From Thuidium tamariscinum (Eukaryota; Streptophyta; Bryopsida; Hypnales; Thuidiaceae), in contig OX344758.2 in assembly GCA_947034885.2 (NCBI GenBank), forward strand, positions 622,501-686,500: DNA of 64,000 nt, read 5' to 3'. Position numbers and translations under genes: made by a program. Of the stretch, positions 1 to 10,104 are shown in pieces (the stretch's first letter is position 1; each line of letters starts with the position of its first letter). The notes below the pieces were generated by a model, which worked only from the letters and a program-made list of their open reading frames with translations, made no database searches and was not told the DNA's origin.

Positions 1-720
1 TATCTCGAGTTTTTACATGATCCGTCAAAGCCCTGATACCAATCCAACACAGTATACTACTGCTCAGTACGTCAATAGAAACCTTGGACAGCTACCCATA
101 CGCTCAAGTGGCATAACTAGTAATCGCAAAAGCAAAACCCTACTAAAGCCTTCCATTCTACAAAACCCTAAGCGACCTGAAGGATCCTGGTCAGGTAGGT
201 GATCGGGTCTCATAACAGCCTTCCATCCCATTTTCTCACCCGATTACACAGTGCGGAACTAGTACACTTGGCTAATCATAGTCCTAAGTGCTCATGTCTT
301 CATAGAGCGCGCCTGACGGAGATAATATGTAGCACTGAAAACACGAGAATACTTATTCCTTCCTTTCGTGAGAGAAAGATTCTCTACCGACTAGAATTCC
401 GAATGAGCTACTTATAGCCCGCCCGCCCGCCCTTGGCAATGACTAGCATCATTCTGCTCGTCCGCGACACCGCTCACTAAATAGCCCACCCTAACTATCT
501 CTCTCGCTGCCACCTCGTGTGACCCACCATCCAACACTGCTGTTCCCTCGAAAACCCTTACGCTGTCTTGTTGACCTAAAGTCACCAAATCTTTCGTTTA
601 CCAGAAACCATAAAGATACGGATCCGAAAACTTCAGGGATTCTCGAGTGCCAAGCCCTGGCCACCAGTTGCCTGCAGCGACTGCAACAACAACATTTGTG
701 GGCGCTAAAACCCTAAGCTA
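1..720. promoter_or_regulatory. Left-edge DNA with telo-boxes, possible promoter/5' region
   Basis: No convincing coding region was seen. The stretch holds three telo-box motifs (AAACCCTA at 135-142, AAACCCTAA at 163-171 and 708-716), CT-rich runs and a short CCCG tandem at 418-432. Telo-boxes are typical of 5' regions of plant housekeeping and translation genes, so this may be the upstream or leader region of a gene outside the window. The assignment is weak because no start codon or gene body can be tied to it. Confidence 0.25.
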
Positions 721-2188
721 CCCTACCCTACCCACAGGATGCAGAGTCTATCTGCTAGCACTCCTCCCTCCCTCTTTCCTTCCTTCCTTACCATGCATCC
801 CTCTGCCTAACAGAAAATAGCGACCCGGCTTGACCGTCAACTATGAAAATGGGTCCGGTTGGGTTCGGGGAAAAGCCCTACCGTAAGGTTTTAAAAAGCT
901 CCGTGGCGAAAGGGAGCTCTTCGGGAGTGAGCTCCACCTCGATAAACAGCTTCATCAATGCCAATGGGGGAGGAACAACGCCCCAGCGTGGGGAGAGTCG
1001 GGAGCAACAAATGAAAGGAGGAACAAATGACCGCCGCACCAACGGGGGAGAGCACGAGGGGTCACGAACATACAAAGACGGGGAGCAAGAGCAAGAGCAA
1101 GAGCAAGGAGGCAGTTTGCGATGAAGAGAGAAAGAGTGAGAAGTGCGCGAGATCACTTAGCATCCGGTCATTGCACAGCATGCGAGACAGGAACTTAGTA
1201 AGCTTGAGGAGGCCCAAGAATGGCCTTCGGAGGACATTTTGCACCTTGGATGGAAGAGACGGAAAAAAAATACATTTTTTCATCCAATCATCCAAATTGT
1301 TTTGGGACTCGGTTGAGTGCTTTTGCAATACCGTACGTTTAGGTTGATTCAGCAACTTGTTGTTGAAATAATTTAATTTTCACATTTCGACAATTCGGCA
1401 ACCTGTTTTGATTTTCTTGGTTTTTTCTTATTTAATTTTCTTAGATTTTTTCTTGAAATTTTTTCAAATTTTCAGAAATAGTTGTAGAATTTTTTTAAAT
1501 TTCAGAAACAATCCAAAACTTTCATAGCTATTTACAAAACTAACCTATATGTGCAACAAGATGTTGCTACAAGCAAATCGAAAGTAAAAGAAATTTCTAA
1601 AAGCTTGGAGCCAGAAAAAGAATAGTTTACTTTCATGTACAACTTATAGGATTGTAGCAGCAAATAGTCAGAGTGGTCTTCATCGGTGTTTGCAACTTAT
1701 AGTTGGTTCAAAGTTTAAATTACTCTCAGGCAACGTGACCTAGTTGCGAGATTTGATAATAATCAGTGGCATGTTCTATGGTAATATATGAGAAAATAAT
1801 CTACACTAGGTTTCATAATGCTTTGTTTTTATTCCTTCATGTGCATATTGTCACTCCATTTTTTTTAATTTACTATGTTTCTTTTGTTGATCATTGGAGG
1901 TATGCTAGTAGTTTGGCTGAGGGCTTGAATTCTCTGTCAACTCAGTGCTTTGCCCTTCCACTTCAAGCAATTAATTTAGGTGGATAGTGGAGAGGGTTCT
2001 TTAATCTGTCAATAGATGAAATTTTGTGAGTACATACTTGCAACCAGGTCACGGTGAATTCGTTGTTGTAGAAAATGATTTGTTGCCTTGTTGATCACCC
2101 TACTTGTGAAAATCATGATTGTGATTTCCTTAAGAGGGTTGGGAGGAAAAATGAAACAGAGTAGACTGGGTATACTACGTTTTCTTTT
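721..2188. other. Unassigned DNA, low-complexity then AT-rich
   Basis: From 843 to 1156 both strands are open, but the predicted peptides are low complexity: Glu/Gln alternation from a GAGCAA tandem at 1083-1107. From about 1360 the DNA is AT-rich with no gene-like reading frame. Nothing functional was recognised. Confidence 0.3.
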
Positions 2189-3056
2189 GTGGTCGGAGAG
2201 AGTCCTCCCAAAGACTCTACCCTAGCTTGCAAGGTCTGTAGGATAGTGCCTATATGCCTTAGTTTGTGCCAAGCTAGGATCTACTACTCATATAGCGACG
2301 ACCCAAAAATGAGTAGGGACGCCATTCATGTCGGAGTCCATGTCTATCATGTAGTAAAGGGAATGTATAGAGATTCCGCAGAGAAAATTAGTGGGCTCAT
2401 TGCAAAGCAGGTGGCATAGACACCTAAAGCCACCAATTCAGCTATAACCCTCTCTGCTAGTAAAGACTTCCTCACAAACTACTTCTTCCACAACGGAGAA
2501 GGTGACAAAGAGATGCTGAAGGAAGAGGAACTAGAAGAGGTCATGGATAGATTCTAAATTCTAAGTAGTCTAAATATTAGGAATGTCATATCTTCATTTC
2601 GCACAAACAATCGGGCTAGGATTATTGACAACATCATGACTATGAAGAAGCACTCCGAGTTCGAATTCATACATGACAATGTCTTTTCTAGACAAGGGAA
2701 GGAAAAGGTTTACATTTTCAAGATGCTCATGGAAGGACCCGGAAGTAGAGTGGACCTTGTGAAACAAATGCAGCCTGGTGGGGACTTGGAGAATGTATGG
2801 GTCATGATTGACTATATCAAGCATGTCCAAGAGTAGAGCACTATGGCCTGCTACGTGTACGACCCGGAGTACAATAACTTCATAACCATTGCAATGTGCG
2901 ATATGCAATCCAAAGATACCAAGGTCCAAATACAATTTTGGAGGAGCTTAAATGTGGTTATGGCATGACATGGATTGGAACACACGAATTTCAAGGGGTT
3001 CATGGCAAACATCACTGTGGACAATTGGAGTGGGATTCGCATCGTTGTGAGCCCTA
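2189..3056 (+). pseudogene. Decayed MULE-like transposase fragment
   Basis: One reading frame runs through the whole stretch and keeps protein-like sequence, interrupted by four stops: TAG 2417, TAA 2555, TAG 2834 and TGA 2965. It includes DAIHVGVHVYHVVKG, DNIMTMKKHSEFEF, MACYVYDPEYNNFITIAMCD and FKGFMANITVDNWSGIR. The last two stretches resemble the transposase core of Mutator-like elements multiplied in mosses and ferns, where a segment like FKGFMxDxxxxNWxAVR covers a catalytic aspartate; this comparison is from memory. No ends or target duplication were found. All four stops could come from single C-to-T changes (CAG, CAA, CAG, CGA), as expected from decay of methylated cytosine. An alternative is an unknown host gene fragment. 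Confidence 0.4.
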
Positions 3057-3524
3057 GAGATGGCACTTAGAACTCTAGGTCCATTTTTCACAATTAAATT
3101 GCGAAATCTAGCTAAAAATACAAGAAAAAGACATAAAAAGAATATTGAAAGAGTTTTGGTAGAAGTCTATATCGAAATGGTGAAAAATCAGCTTAGAAGG
3201 TGGAAAATTCCTAATTCTAGGAATTTCTATCATTCTAAGTCTCAGAAGTAAGTTTGTGTGAAGATTTAGTAATTCCGAGAGAAATAAGAAAATGAGAGTT
3301 AGTCAGTCCTAGTGTCTATCTGTGCAAAGTCAACCTTTTAAGGATGCACATCATATACTGACTAAGCCAAAAGAGTCTACTACGAACCTAGAAGATTTAC
3401 CAAGGCCTAAATTCGATTTTGGGATAAATTGAATTTAGAAGTAAAACAATTACAAATGACTTGGAGAATTGAAATTTCACGAGATGAAAGATGGAGGAAT
3501 TGAAGATTGAAGACTATAGAAAGG
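3057..3524. other. Unclassified AT-rich spacer before LTR-A copy 1
   Basis: AT-rich DNA between the MULE fossil and the long terminal repeat. It ends in a purine-rich stretch (about 3480-3524), which would fit a polypurine tract if the following repeat is a 3' LTR. No gene was recognised. Confidence 0.25.
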
Positions 3525-4678
3525 TGTTCTTAGGGTAGGAGCATGCCAGGAACGAATAAAAATTAAACAATTGTCCAAGATTCCCGAGTATCGGGAATTA
3601 AATTGTCCAATCAGGCAAAGTAATTTCAAATTACTAAAAATAGACTAGTGCAAGGTCGCAAGGAACCTACACTAAGAATCTAAGAGTGCCCTAGATGTTA
3701 CCTAAATTATTTCAGATTTTTTCGAAATTCCACGTTGACTCCAAGGGAAGTCAATCGCACATAGAAATGTTTGTAAATTCATAAAAATTACGTATGATGC
3801 GGTAAAATCTCACTAAAAATTAGGATAAGATTTTGTGTGTTTAATAAGTGCCCAGTCAAGTTTAAAGACATTCCGACATTCCCAACTACTAGAACCGGCA
3901 TCGACATCGAATTTCAATGGAATTTACAATTTGGCAGTGGGTTGACTGGCGTATCAAGAGCGAATGATGTCCGATTGTCGCAAATGAGGAGTCATCCCTT
4001 GCTCTCACAGACATTCCTAACAACCCTGGCCTAACAGATTCATCAAAATGCGCAAATCCTAAAAGTTAGATTTTTTACTTTTAATTGAAGTTATCGTAAT
4101 TCCAATTTGGGCAAGCAAACGGCCTAGGAGTGAGGGGTAAAGGATCCCTTTAGGCTAATTGGGGTCTTCTGAAGACAATGGCGCAAACGATTTTTCATTT
4201 CAAGTTGTTCCCTAAAAGATAGAGAGGGTCAGCTCTTAGTTTGACTTTTTAATCGTTAATTGCGGTTAATTAAAAGTGATTTTGGAAATATCTCTTGGAA
4301 AATCAAAGATTAGATTTGGTCAAGATCTCTCTCTTGCGTAAAAATCCATCTTTGGGCTAAAGAAAGACAATTTTTAAAATGACTTTTGGTTAATTTGCAA
4401 AATATCTACGTAAATTAGGGTTAATTCCAAAATATCTTAGATTAAGATCTTGGATTTGATTTGGCCAAGATTTCATTAGCTAAATGGGGATATTTCTAGA
4501 AATTTTCACCATTAAACAAGTATTATTTTGAAATTACATTAGGATAGTTTAGGGGTAGAAGTAATAAAGTATTTTCACTAGCAACTTACCGAGGAGGGCC
4601 CGGCCATAGGTATATAAGGGCCCCCCTCGAGGTTGCCAGTACCCTTATTTCTCGCATTGACACTTTGTTCTTTTCAAG
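3525..4678 (+). mobile_element. LTR-A copy 1, left part (Ty3-type LTR fossil)
   Basis: This stretch matches 33898-35050 closely in the same orientation; I counted about 10 differences over a 140-bp sample, so roughly 93% identity there. It starts TGTTC, and a TATATAAG promoter core lies at 4611-4618, followed by a shared GGGCCCCCCTCGAGGTTGC segment. The copy is split by insertion of the large hAT element and resumes at 21424. The sister copy lies beside Ty3-type gag remnants, but its own family is not proved. Likely a fairly young to middle-aged fossil. Confidence 0.6.
4671..4678. repeat. 8-bp target-site duplication, left
   Basis: TTTTCAAG stands directly before the left terminus of the large hAT element and recurs exactly at 21416-21423 after its right terminus. 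Eight base pairs is the duplication length of the hAT superfamily. The second LTR-A copy at about 35040-35075 runs across the equivalent site without the element. Confidence 0.85.
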
Positions 4679-4708
4679 CAGGGTTGTCTATCCTGACGTG
4701 ACGTGGGC
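4679..4708 (+). repeat. hAT left terminal inverted repeat
   Basis: It begins CAGGGTTGTCTATCCTGACG. Compared with the inward reading of the right end it matches at seven of the first eight bases and again in a TGACGTGACG / CGCGTCACGT block. CA at the extreme end is usual for hAT elements. Confidence 0.7.
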
Positions 4709-5250
4709 TTTTCCCGTCGGGATGTCATGACGCGTCAGTCGTGACGCGGCAGGACGCGTCAGAGGCCGTCCCGAATGCTGACGGCGTCATCGACAGCGCG
4801 GATGAAGTCCGTCGACAGCGCGCAAACGGCCTGTCGGCTGCCTCGACGACTGGCCGTCGCGTGGACGGACAGAGCGTCCGCGGCTTTAGGGTTTAGGCGC
4901 GACGGCCAGGCCGTCGCCTCGACAGTTTTCTGTTTAGCGGACGGTCACGGCGTCCAGAGTCCGTCCACGCAGCGGGGACGGCCAGGCCGTCGTCTGGACG
5001 GCCAAAGCGTCCGCGGCTTGTGCACTTCGACGGGACGGCCAGGCCGTCGCCTCGACAGTTTTCTGTTTAGCGGACAGTCACGGCGTCCAGAGTTCGTCCA
5101 CGCTGCGGGGACGGCCAGGCCGTCGTTTGGACAGCAGGACGTCCGCTGGATGGCCAGAGCGTCTGCGGGGACGGCCACGACGTCCCGTCTGCGGTTGTCC
5201 ACAGTGCGCCAACGGACAGGCCGTCGACTGGACGACTGCTGCCAGGCCTT
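4700..5250. repeat. Array A1: left subterminal GACGGCC/GGCCGTC motifs
   Basis: A GC-rich block densely packed with GACGG/CCGTC motifs in both orientations. The 15-bp perfect palindrome GACGGCCAGGCCGTC occurs four times, at 4901, 4977, 5034 and 5110, spaced 76, 57 and 76 bp. This reflects a duplicated unit with a 133-bp period. Subterminal motif clusters in hAT elements are known transposase binding sites (the AAACGG repeats of Ac). Here the array also ends 5 bp before the transposase TATA box. The long open frame that crosses it is a by-product of repeat composition. Confidence 0.75.
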
Positions 5251-5255
5251 CACAG

Positions 5256-5262
5256 TATATAG
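5256..5262 (+). promoter_or_regulatory. TATA box of the hAT transposase gene
   Basis: TATATAG lies directly downstream of array A1. About 190 bp further on is an intron-like 3' end (ACTAAC branch site, pyrimidine-rich tract, GTGCAG ending at 5449), 26 bp before the chosen start codon. This implies a spliced 5' untranslated region. Confidence 0.5.
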
Positions 5263-5475
5263 CACAAGCCATGTATTTGAAGGTCACTTTTCCTTGTTGA
5301 TCTCTACTCTTATGACCTGGTTGGCACACAGCCATTGCACTAGAGTGAAGTCCAAGAAGAGTGTGTGGGAGGAACACTTGCTGTGAAAGCAGTAAAGGTT
5401 ATTTCCACATCACATTCAAACAGAATACTAACCTGTTTTGTTTGTGCAGTTTCAAGTGAAGAACCAGTGGGAGCA

Positions 5476-7908
5476 ATGGGAGGGGGGAGGACACAATGGG
5501 AACCCTGGTACAGGCTACAAGAGGATGGGAAAGTGGAATGCAAGTTATGCAAAACGAAGATTAGTTACCGCAAGGATCGCTTGCTTTTCCACTTGGGTTA
5601 TAGACGAAATGACACCCTCCCCGGAGTGAGAATGTGCAACAAGGCCAGTGCAGCAGTGAAGGCTATGTTTTTCAATTGTGGGGGGAATGTTCCTACGGTC
5701 TCCGAAGACAAAGAGGAACATGATGTGGAAGTGACATCACCGTCATCGAATCCAACGAGGGTGGTACGTGATCAAGAATTACGCAATGCTTCAATCTCAA
5801 TTAGTGGAGGGGGAGGAAATACTTTGGGCCAAAATTCTCAAGTTCGATCATCAGAGGCGCCTGTCCCTTCTTCGACCCATAGTCGACCGCTGAGGCAATT
5901 ATCCGTACAAGAAGGGATGGACACATCCAAAAAGCAAGTACTAGACAAGAAGTGGGCGAAGTTTTTCTATGAAGCAAATATCCCATTCAATGTGGTGAGA
6001 CACCCCGCTTTTGTGGATGCCGTAAAATCAACCTCCGAGTCCAGAGTTCTTTACAAACCTCCACCTTACAATGCCATATGTACGAAGCTCATGACATCAA
6101 CAAAGGAGGAAGTGGCTGCACTGGTAGCGGAGAAGACAAGGGGGCCTATCCACAAGTACGGTGTCACTATATGTTCTGACGGATGGGACAATGTCAGCCA
6201 TCGGCCATTGATCAATGTAATGTTGTCGTGCACGAGTGGAGAAGTATTTTTGGGATCGGTAGACACTACAGGCGAAAGCAAAGACGCTGTTTATGTGGCT
6301 AATCGCATGATCGATTACATTGACGCGGTGGGGGGACAGAATGTGGTGCAAGTTTGTACGGACAATGCGCCAAACATGCGTTTGGCTGGTACTCAAATTA
6401 CTCGCGAATTCCCTCACCTATATTTCCAAGGTTGTTCCGCGCATGCACTTGACCTTCTACTTGAAGATTGGGGCAAGCAACTTTGGGTGGTCAAAATGGT
6501 GAAGAAAGCAAAATCAATTGTGAAATTCATTCGCACGCATCACATGCCACTCGCCATTTTCCGACGACATTCTCCTAACCTCATGTTGAAGAATCCCATT
6601 GAGACACGTTTTGCGACCATGTTCCTCATGATCGAGCGTTTGGCCGAGGTCAAGGAAGCCGTGGAATCTACAGTCCATGATCCGCAGTGGAACGAATATG
6701 TGAGGTCCTCGAATGCTGCAATACACAATAAGGCAGAAAAGGTTCGACGTAGGGTTCGAAAGGACGAGTTCTGGAGGAGGTGTCTCAACTTTGTGCATAT
6801 GGTAGAGCCTGTGTTGGTGGCTCTTCGAGAGTTTGATGGAAAACATCCGGTCATGGGCAAAGCATGGATCGTGATGAAGAAGCTAGAAAAGCATGTTTTG
6901 GCTTTGAGGAATCGACCATTTTCATTGGAGGCAAATTATGCGGACCGTGCTGAATACGCGTTTTACGAACGATGGGATTTGATGAAGACCGATTTGCACT
7001 ACGCAGCTGCCCTGCTCAATCCATTCCTCCTTGATGAAATTATACTAATAGACGATAACGAGGCAAAGGAGGCCATTCTTAGAGTACTACGCAAATTGGC
7101 AGTTGGAGGGTTGGGATATGCAGCCGCTTTGTTTGAGTACCAATCCTTTCGAGACCGCCGAGGCATGTTCGCTGGACTTCCCGATGTGAATACTTTGAAT
7201 TTGGAGCCGCATGAATGGTGGGATCTTCTCGGAGCCGGTGCTCATACGCTTGCACCTATTGCAAGAAGGATCCTCGCACAAGTATGTTCCGCATTATCAT
7301 ACGAACGCAATTGGAGCATGTATTCATTTGTCCACAGTAAGTCTCGCAACAGATTGACATCTGAGCGCGCGGAGGAATTGGTTTACATTTATACCAATTC
7401 GAGGACTCTCAGGGAAAGGGGTGCGGCGGATGCAGTACGATGGTACACTGAGAACATGTTGTCCGAAGATTCCATGACAACCGAATCAGATGGCTTGGAT
7501 CGTGGTTCGGTTATGTCAGACGCTAACAACGATGACTCAGACGACAGTTCCAATGGCGATGATGATCCACCATTTCGGCCTTTGGGTGAAAGGCAAGAAA
7601 GGGGTCCCCTAATTGACGAGTCCGTATTTGACTTTGATGGCGCGGATAATGATGGAAATGACCACGGGGGAGATGAGGATGGAAATGACAACGGGGGAAA
7701 TGATGGTAGTCCGTCATGGATGCCACGTACATCGATTGCGGGGTCAAGTGGTGGAAATCAAAACGAAGGGGTTGAAGCCCCACCTTCGCCGATTATAAGG
7801 CCGATTGAAGAAGAAATGCGTACCCGGAGACATGAACATGTCGTTGTGGTAGAAAGACAAGGCGAAGATGAGGTCGTTGCCACAGATCCCCCATTGGTGT
7901 CGAGATAG
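5476..7908 (+). CDS. hAT transposase (BED finger, DUF659, hAT dimerisation domain)
   Basis: An 810-residue protein. The start is the first ATG after a likely intron acceptor at 5449; the frame is open further upstream, but that part looks like intron. Domains in order: a BED-type zinc finger near residues 10-55 (WYRL, CKLC, later FHLGY and a Cys); a DUF659/RNase-H-like core with SDGW (Asp235), VCTDNAPN (Asp296) and GCSAHALDLLLEDW; a C-terminal hAT dimerisation region containing SYERNWSMYSF (Glu610) and HSKSRNRL. The acidic DDE-type residues expected of hAT enzymes are therefore present. The last 150 residues are Asp/Gly/Asn-rich and probably disordered. The protein should bind element ends and catalyse excision and 8-bp-duplicating insertion. 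A second open frame follows at once (7911-8576). Confidence 0.88.
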   Translation: MGGGRTQWEPWYRLQEDGKVECKLCKTKISYRKDRLLFHLGYRRNDTLPGVRMCNKASAAVKAMFFNCGGNVPTVSEDKEEHDVEVTSPSSNPTRVVRDQELRNASISISGGGGNTLGQNSQVRSSEAPVPSSTHSRPLRQLSVQEGMDTSKKQVLDKKWAKFFYEANIPFNVVRHPAFVDAVKSTSESRVLYKPPPYNAICTKLMTSTKEEVAALVAEKTRGPIHKYGVTICSDGWDNVSHRPLINVMLSCTSGEVFLGSVDTTGESKDAVYVANRMIDYIDAVGGQNVVQVCTDNAPNMRLAGTQITREFPHLYFQGCSAHALDLLLEDWGKQLWVVKMVKKAKSIVKFIRTHHMPLAIFRRHSPNLMLKNPIETRFATMFLMIERLAEVKEAVESTVHDPQWNEYVRSSNAAIHNKAEKVRRRVRKDEFWRRCLNFVHMVEPVLVALREFDGKHPVMGKAWIVMKKLEKHVLALRNRPFSLEANYADRAEYAFYERWDLMKTDLHYAAALLNPFLLDEIILIDDNEAKEAILRVLRKLAVGGLGYAAALFEYQSFRDRRGMFAGLPDVNTLNLEPHEWWDLLGAGAHTLAPIARRILAQVCSALSYERNWSMYSFVHSKSRNRLTSERAEELVYIYTNSRTLRERGAADAVRWYTENMLSEDSMTTESDGLDRGSVMSDANNDDSDDSSNGDDDPPFRPLGERQERGPLIDESVFDFDGADNDGNDHGGDEDGNDNGGNDGSPSWMPRTSIAGSSGGNQNEGVEAPPSPIIRPIEEEMRTRRHEHVVVVERQGEDEVVATDPPLVSR

Positions 7909-7910
7909 AC

Positions 7911-8576
7911 TTTCGCACATTGCTTCGAGATACGATCGGCATGCGACCACAAGCACCTAGCTTGGATGATCCACCCGTCCAAATTTCAGCACGGCCTTCA
8001 TCTTCTAGAGTCCGCCCCAACCAAGAAACTCCATCAGTCGGTACACGATTGGCCGGTCTCTTCCCAACTCTAAATATGACCGAGCGAAGGAATGCACCTC
8101 CATCCTCAGAACAACCCGTTGCACCGCCTACACGCACTACTAATCGACGCCCGCGGCCACGTGAAGAAGGCCCTACCAATGAACGAGTGAGTAGAAGAAC
8201 ACGTAGAAGGCTAAGAAGGGAAGAAGCGACGAGTATACCATTTCTCCGCGAAGGTCTTCTCCCTGGACCAACGGGGCCCAGTGTGGATACCACTGGAGAT
8301 GGAGTAGGAGGGCGAACAATCCGCAGATTGGCTTCTATAGTAGGTGAAGGCTCAGACAGCCCTGACAACTCACCAAGCGAAGTCGGTAGGGCAACGTCCA
8401 ATCATGATGATGAATCCATGGGTCCTAGTATAGGTGAAGATGGTGAAGTTCCGGGAGATAGTGATTATAGAGGGACTCGTAGAGGTCCTCCACCTGCACC
8501 TCAAGACAATCAAGCAACCACGCGAGAGGCTGCTGCAAGGAGCATGGCTCTTAATCGTATACGTGCAAGACGTTGA
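7911..8576 (+). pseudogene. Out-of-frame C-terminal tail of the transposase, or a small separate ORF
   Basis: This frame is open across the transposase stop and runs another 220 codons, from FRTLLRDTIGMRPQ to a stop at 8574. The product is Arg/Pro/Ser-rich (TRTTNRRPRP, RRTRRRLRREE) and then acidic, with no recognised domain. It has no good ATG near its beginning. The simplest reading is that the transposase once continued through here and that an indel near 7870-7905 put the tail out of frame. A separate small protein starting at Met8 of this stretch is the alternative. Confidence 0.4.
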
Positions 8577-8957
8577 GAGCATCTAGGGAAAAAAATGTCT
8601 CCATGTCATCTTATGTAATATTGTGTAAGGCTGAATACCTTGCATGTGAAATTCGGCATTAATTATAAATACTACACATGCTTCCTGTGCTCATGCAGGG
8701 CGCATGGGTAGAAATTTTTTATCTTCACATGTCACAAATTCTACAACGCAACAACGGATCCATTTATGCATATTTGTCCCAAGAAATGGAAATATTTGCT
8801 TTGTCGTTTGCCATGTGTTCTATACTCTTAAATTTGGATTCATTCTTCGAAGCTGGTTACCTACATGCTTGGATATTTTGAGATCATTATGGATTTTGCC
8901 ATGTACAAAAAAACAAATGTAATCTGGAATATGGAGAAAATGATTGAAAGTACTGAA
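8577..8957. other. 3' flank of transposase gene
   Basis: Non-coding stretch between the transposase tail and the TTAA element. The kinase-like gene on the other strand ends beyond that element, so the two genes converge on this region. Confidence 0.3.
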
Positions 8958-8961
8958 TTAA

Positions 8962-9888
8962 CCCCTAAAGGACCAAGAGTCTCCTCGGGGAACTTTAAGA
9001 ATTAGGGCAGGTACTTGTGACTTCAATTTTTAATGAATTTTATTGAAATTTTCACATAAGATAAAAAAACTGATTAGCTCCGTGGAAATATTCATTTTTT
9101 TTCAATTGGTGACCGGGAGCAAAAGTTATGCCATCATAAACATTATTTTTATATTGCCGGGCAGAAAAAAAATCTACAGAAACTTCAAAATTAAAAAAAT
9201 AATTTTTTTTTCTTATAGATTATATTTTTGTCTACAAGTAAAGCTTTGATTCATTCCATTTGGATTAGTAATGTGAAAGTTATGAACAATCTTGTTTTTT
9301 GGGCAATCTAAGCATCTTCTTGAAAAAATAACTTCTAGGATTCATTTGTGAATGCAATTTCCACAATTTAAAAAAAAAAATTGTTGGACAAGGTTGATTT
9401 TGTTTTCTAGAAGACTAGAACAATCTCACCATTGGGATTATTGTGTTTCAATTCCATCTATGAGATATTTGCAATTTAGTTTTTCTTTCAATCTTGGACC
9501 TACATCTACTTGACAATTTTTTAAAGAATGACAAAAAGTCTTTATTTTGTGAATTTTTTTTCCTAAGCTCTTAGCTCAATTTCTCAATAAAAAAATTTTA
9601 ATTCAAGGTCTGTAGTGCAAAAAGATTACATAAATGGAGGACAAAGTCATTTGAAGTTGCAAACTAGTGTTTAAGAAAACTTTGTTTTCCAACTTTGAAT
9701 GCTCATATCTTCCTATCTATACGGTCAAACTTCATGAAATTTTCACCACATCATCTTAGTTAAGTAAAGTTCAAGATCCTATGGTTAGATTCTAAAAATT
9801 TAGTTTTTTTGTTTTTCATGGATGAATGGAACAAAAATGGCAGTTTTGAGTGGTTTTGGGTTGAAAAACGGCCGTGGTCCTTTAGGGG
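8962..9888. mobile_element. TTAA-flanked DNA transposon, non-autonomous (927 bp)
   Basis: Terminal inverted repeats CCCCTAAAGGACCA are exact at both ends, and TTAA stands on each side (8958-8961 and 9889-9892). TTAA duplications with C-run termini are the hallmark of piggyBac-like elements and are shared by Kolobok elements. The interior is AT-rich with no transposase, so it needed help from elsewhere. It sits between the convergent 3' ends of two genes of the large hAT, so it inserted after that unit formed. Confidence 0.75.
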
Positions 9889-10104
9889 TTAACATGGCAT
9901 TCAGTCCAAAATTTACGAAGGGACAGAACTACTCACAAATCCACTCACCGGAATCATACTCTAATGGAACAAAAAGATTTACATATATTTATTTCAAAAA
10001 GGAGTTAGTACAAAATTCAGTGAGGCAAAGTTCGTGGACTATACTGTGGTAAAAGCAAGTACTAAGGTACGTCTACGATTACATTGCCACTAAAATACTA
10101 TTCT

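Noticed and set aside
843-1156. Overlapping opposite-strand frames of about 92 residues each
   Set aside because: Low-complexity Glu/Gln and Ser/Cys repeats from a GAGCAA tandem; no homology recognised.
4775-5386. A 203-residue open frame across array A1, and similar frames at 11802-12418
   Set aside because: Open on several frames and both strands because the GACGG/CCGTC arrays lack AT-rich stops; the residue content is repeat-driven.
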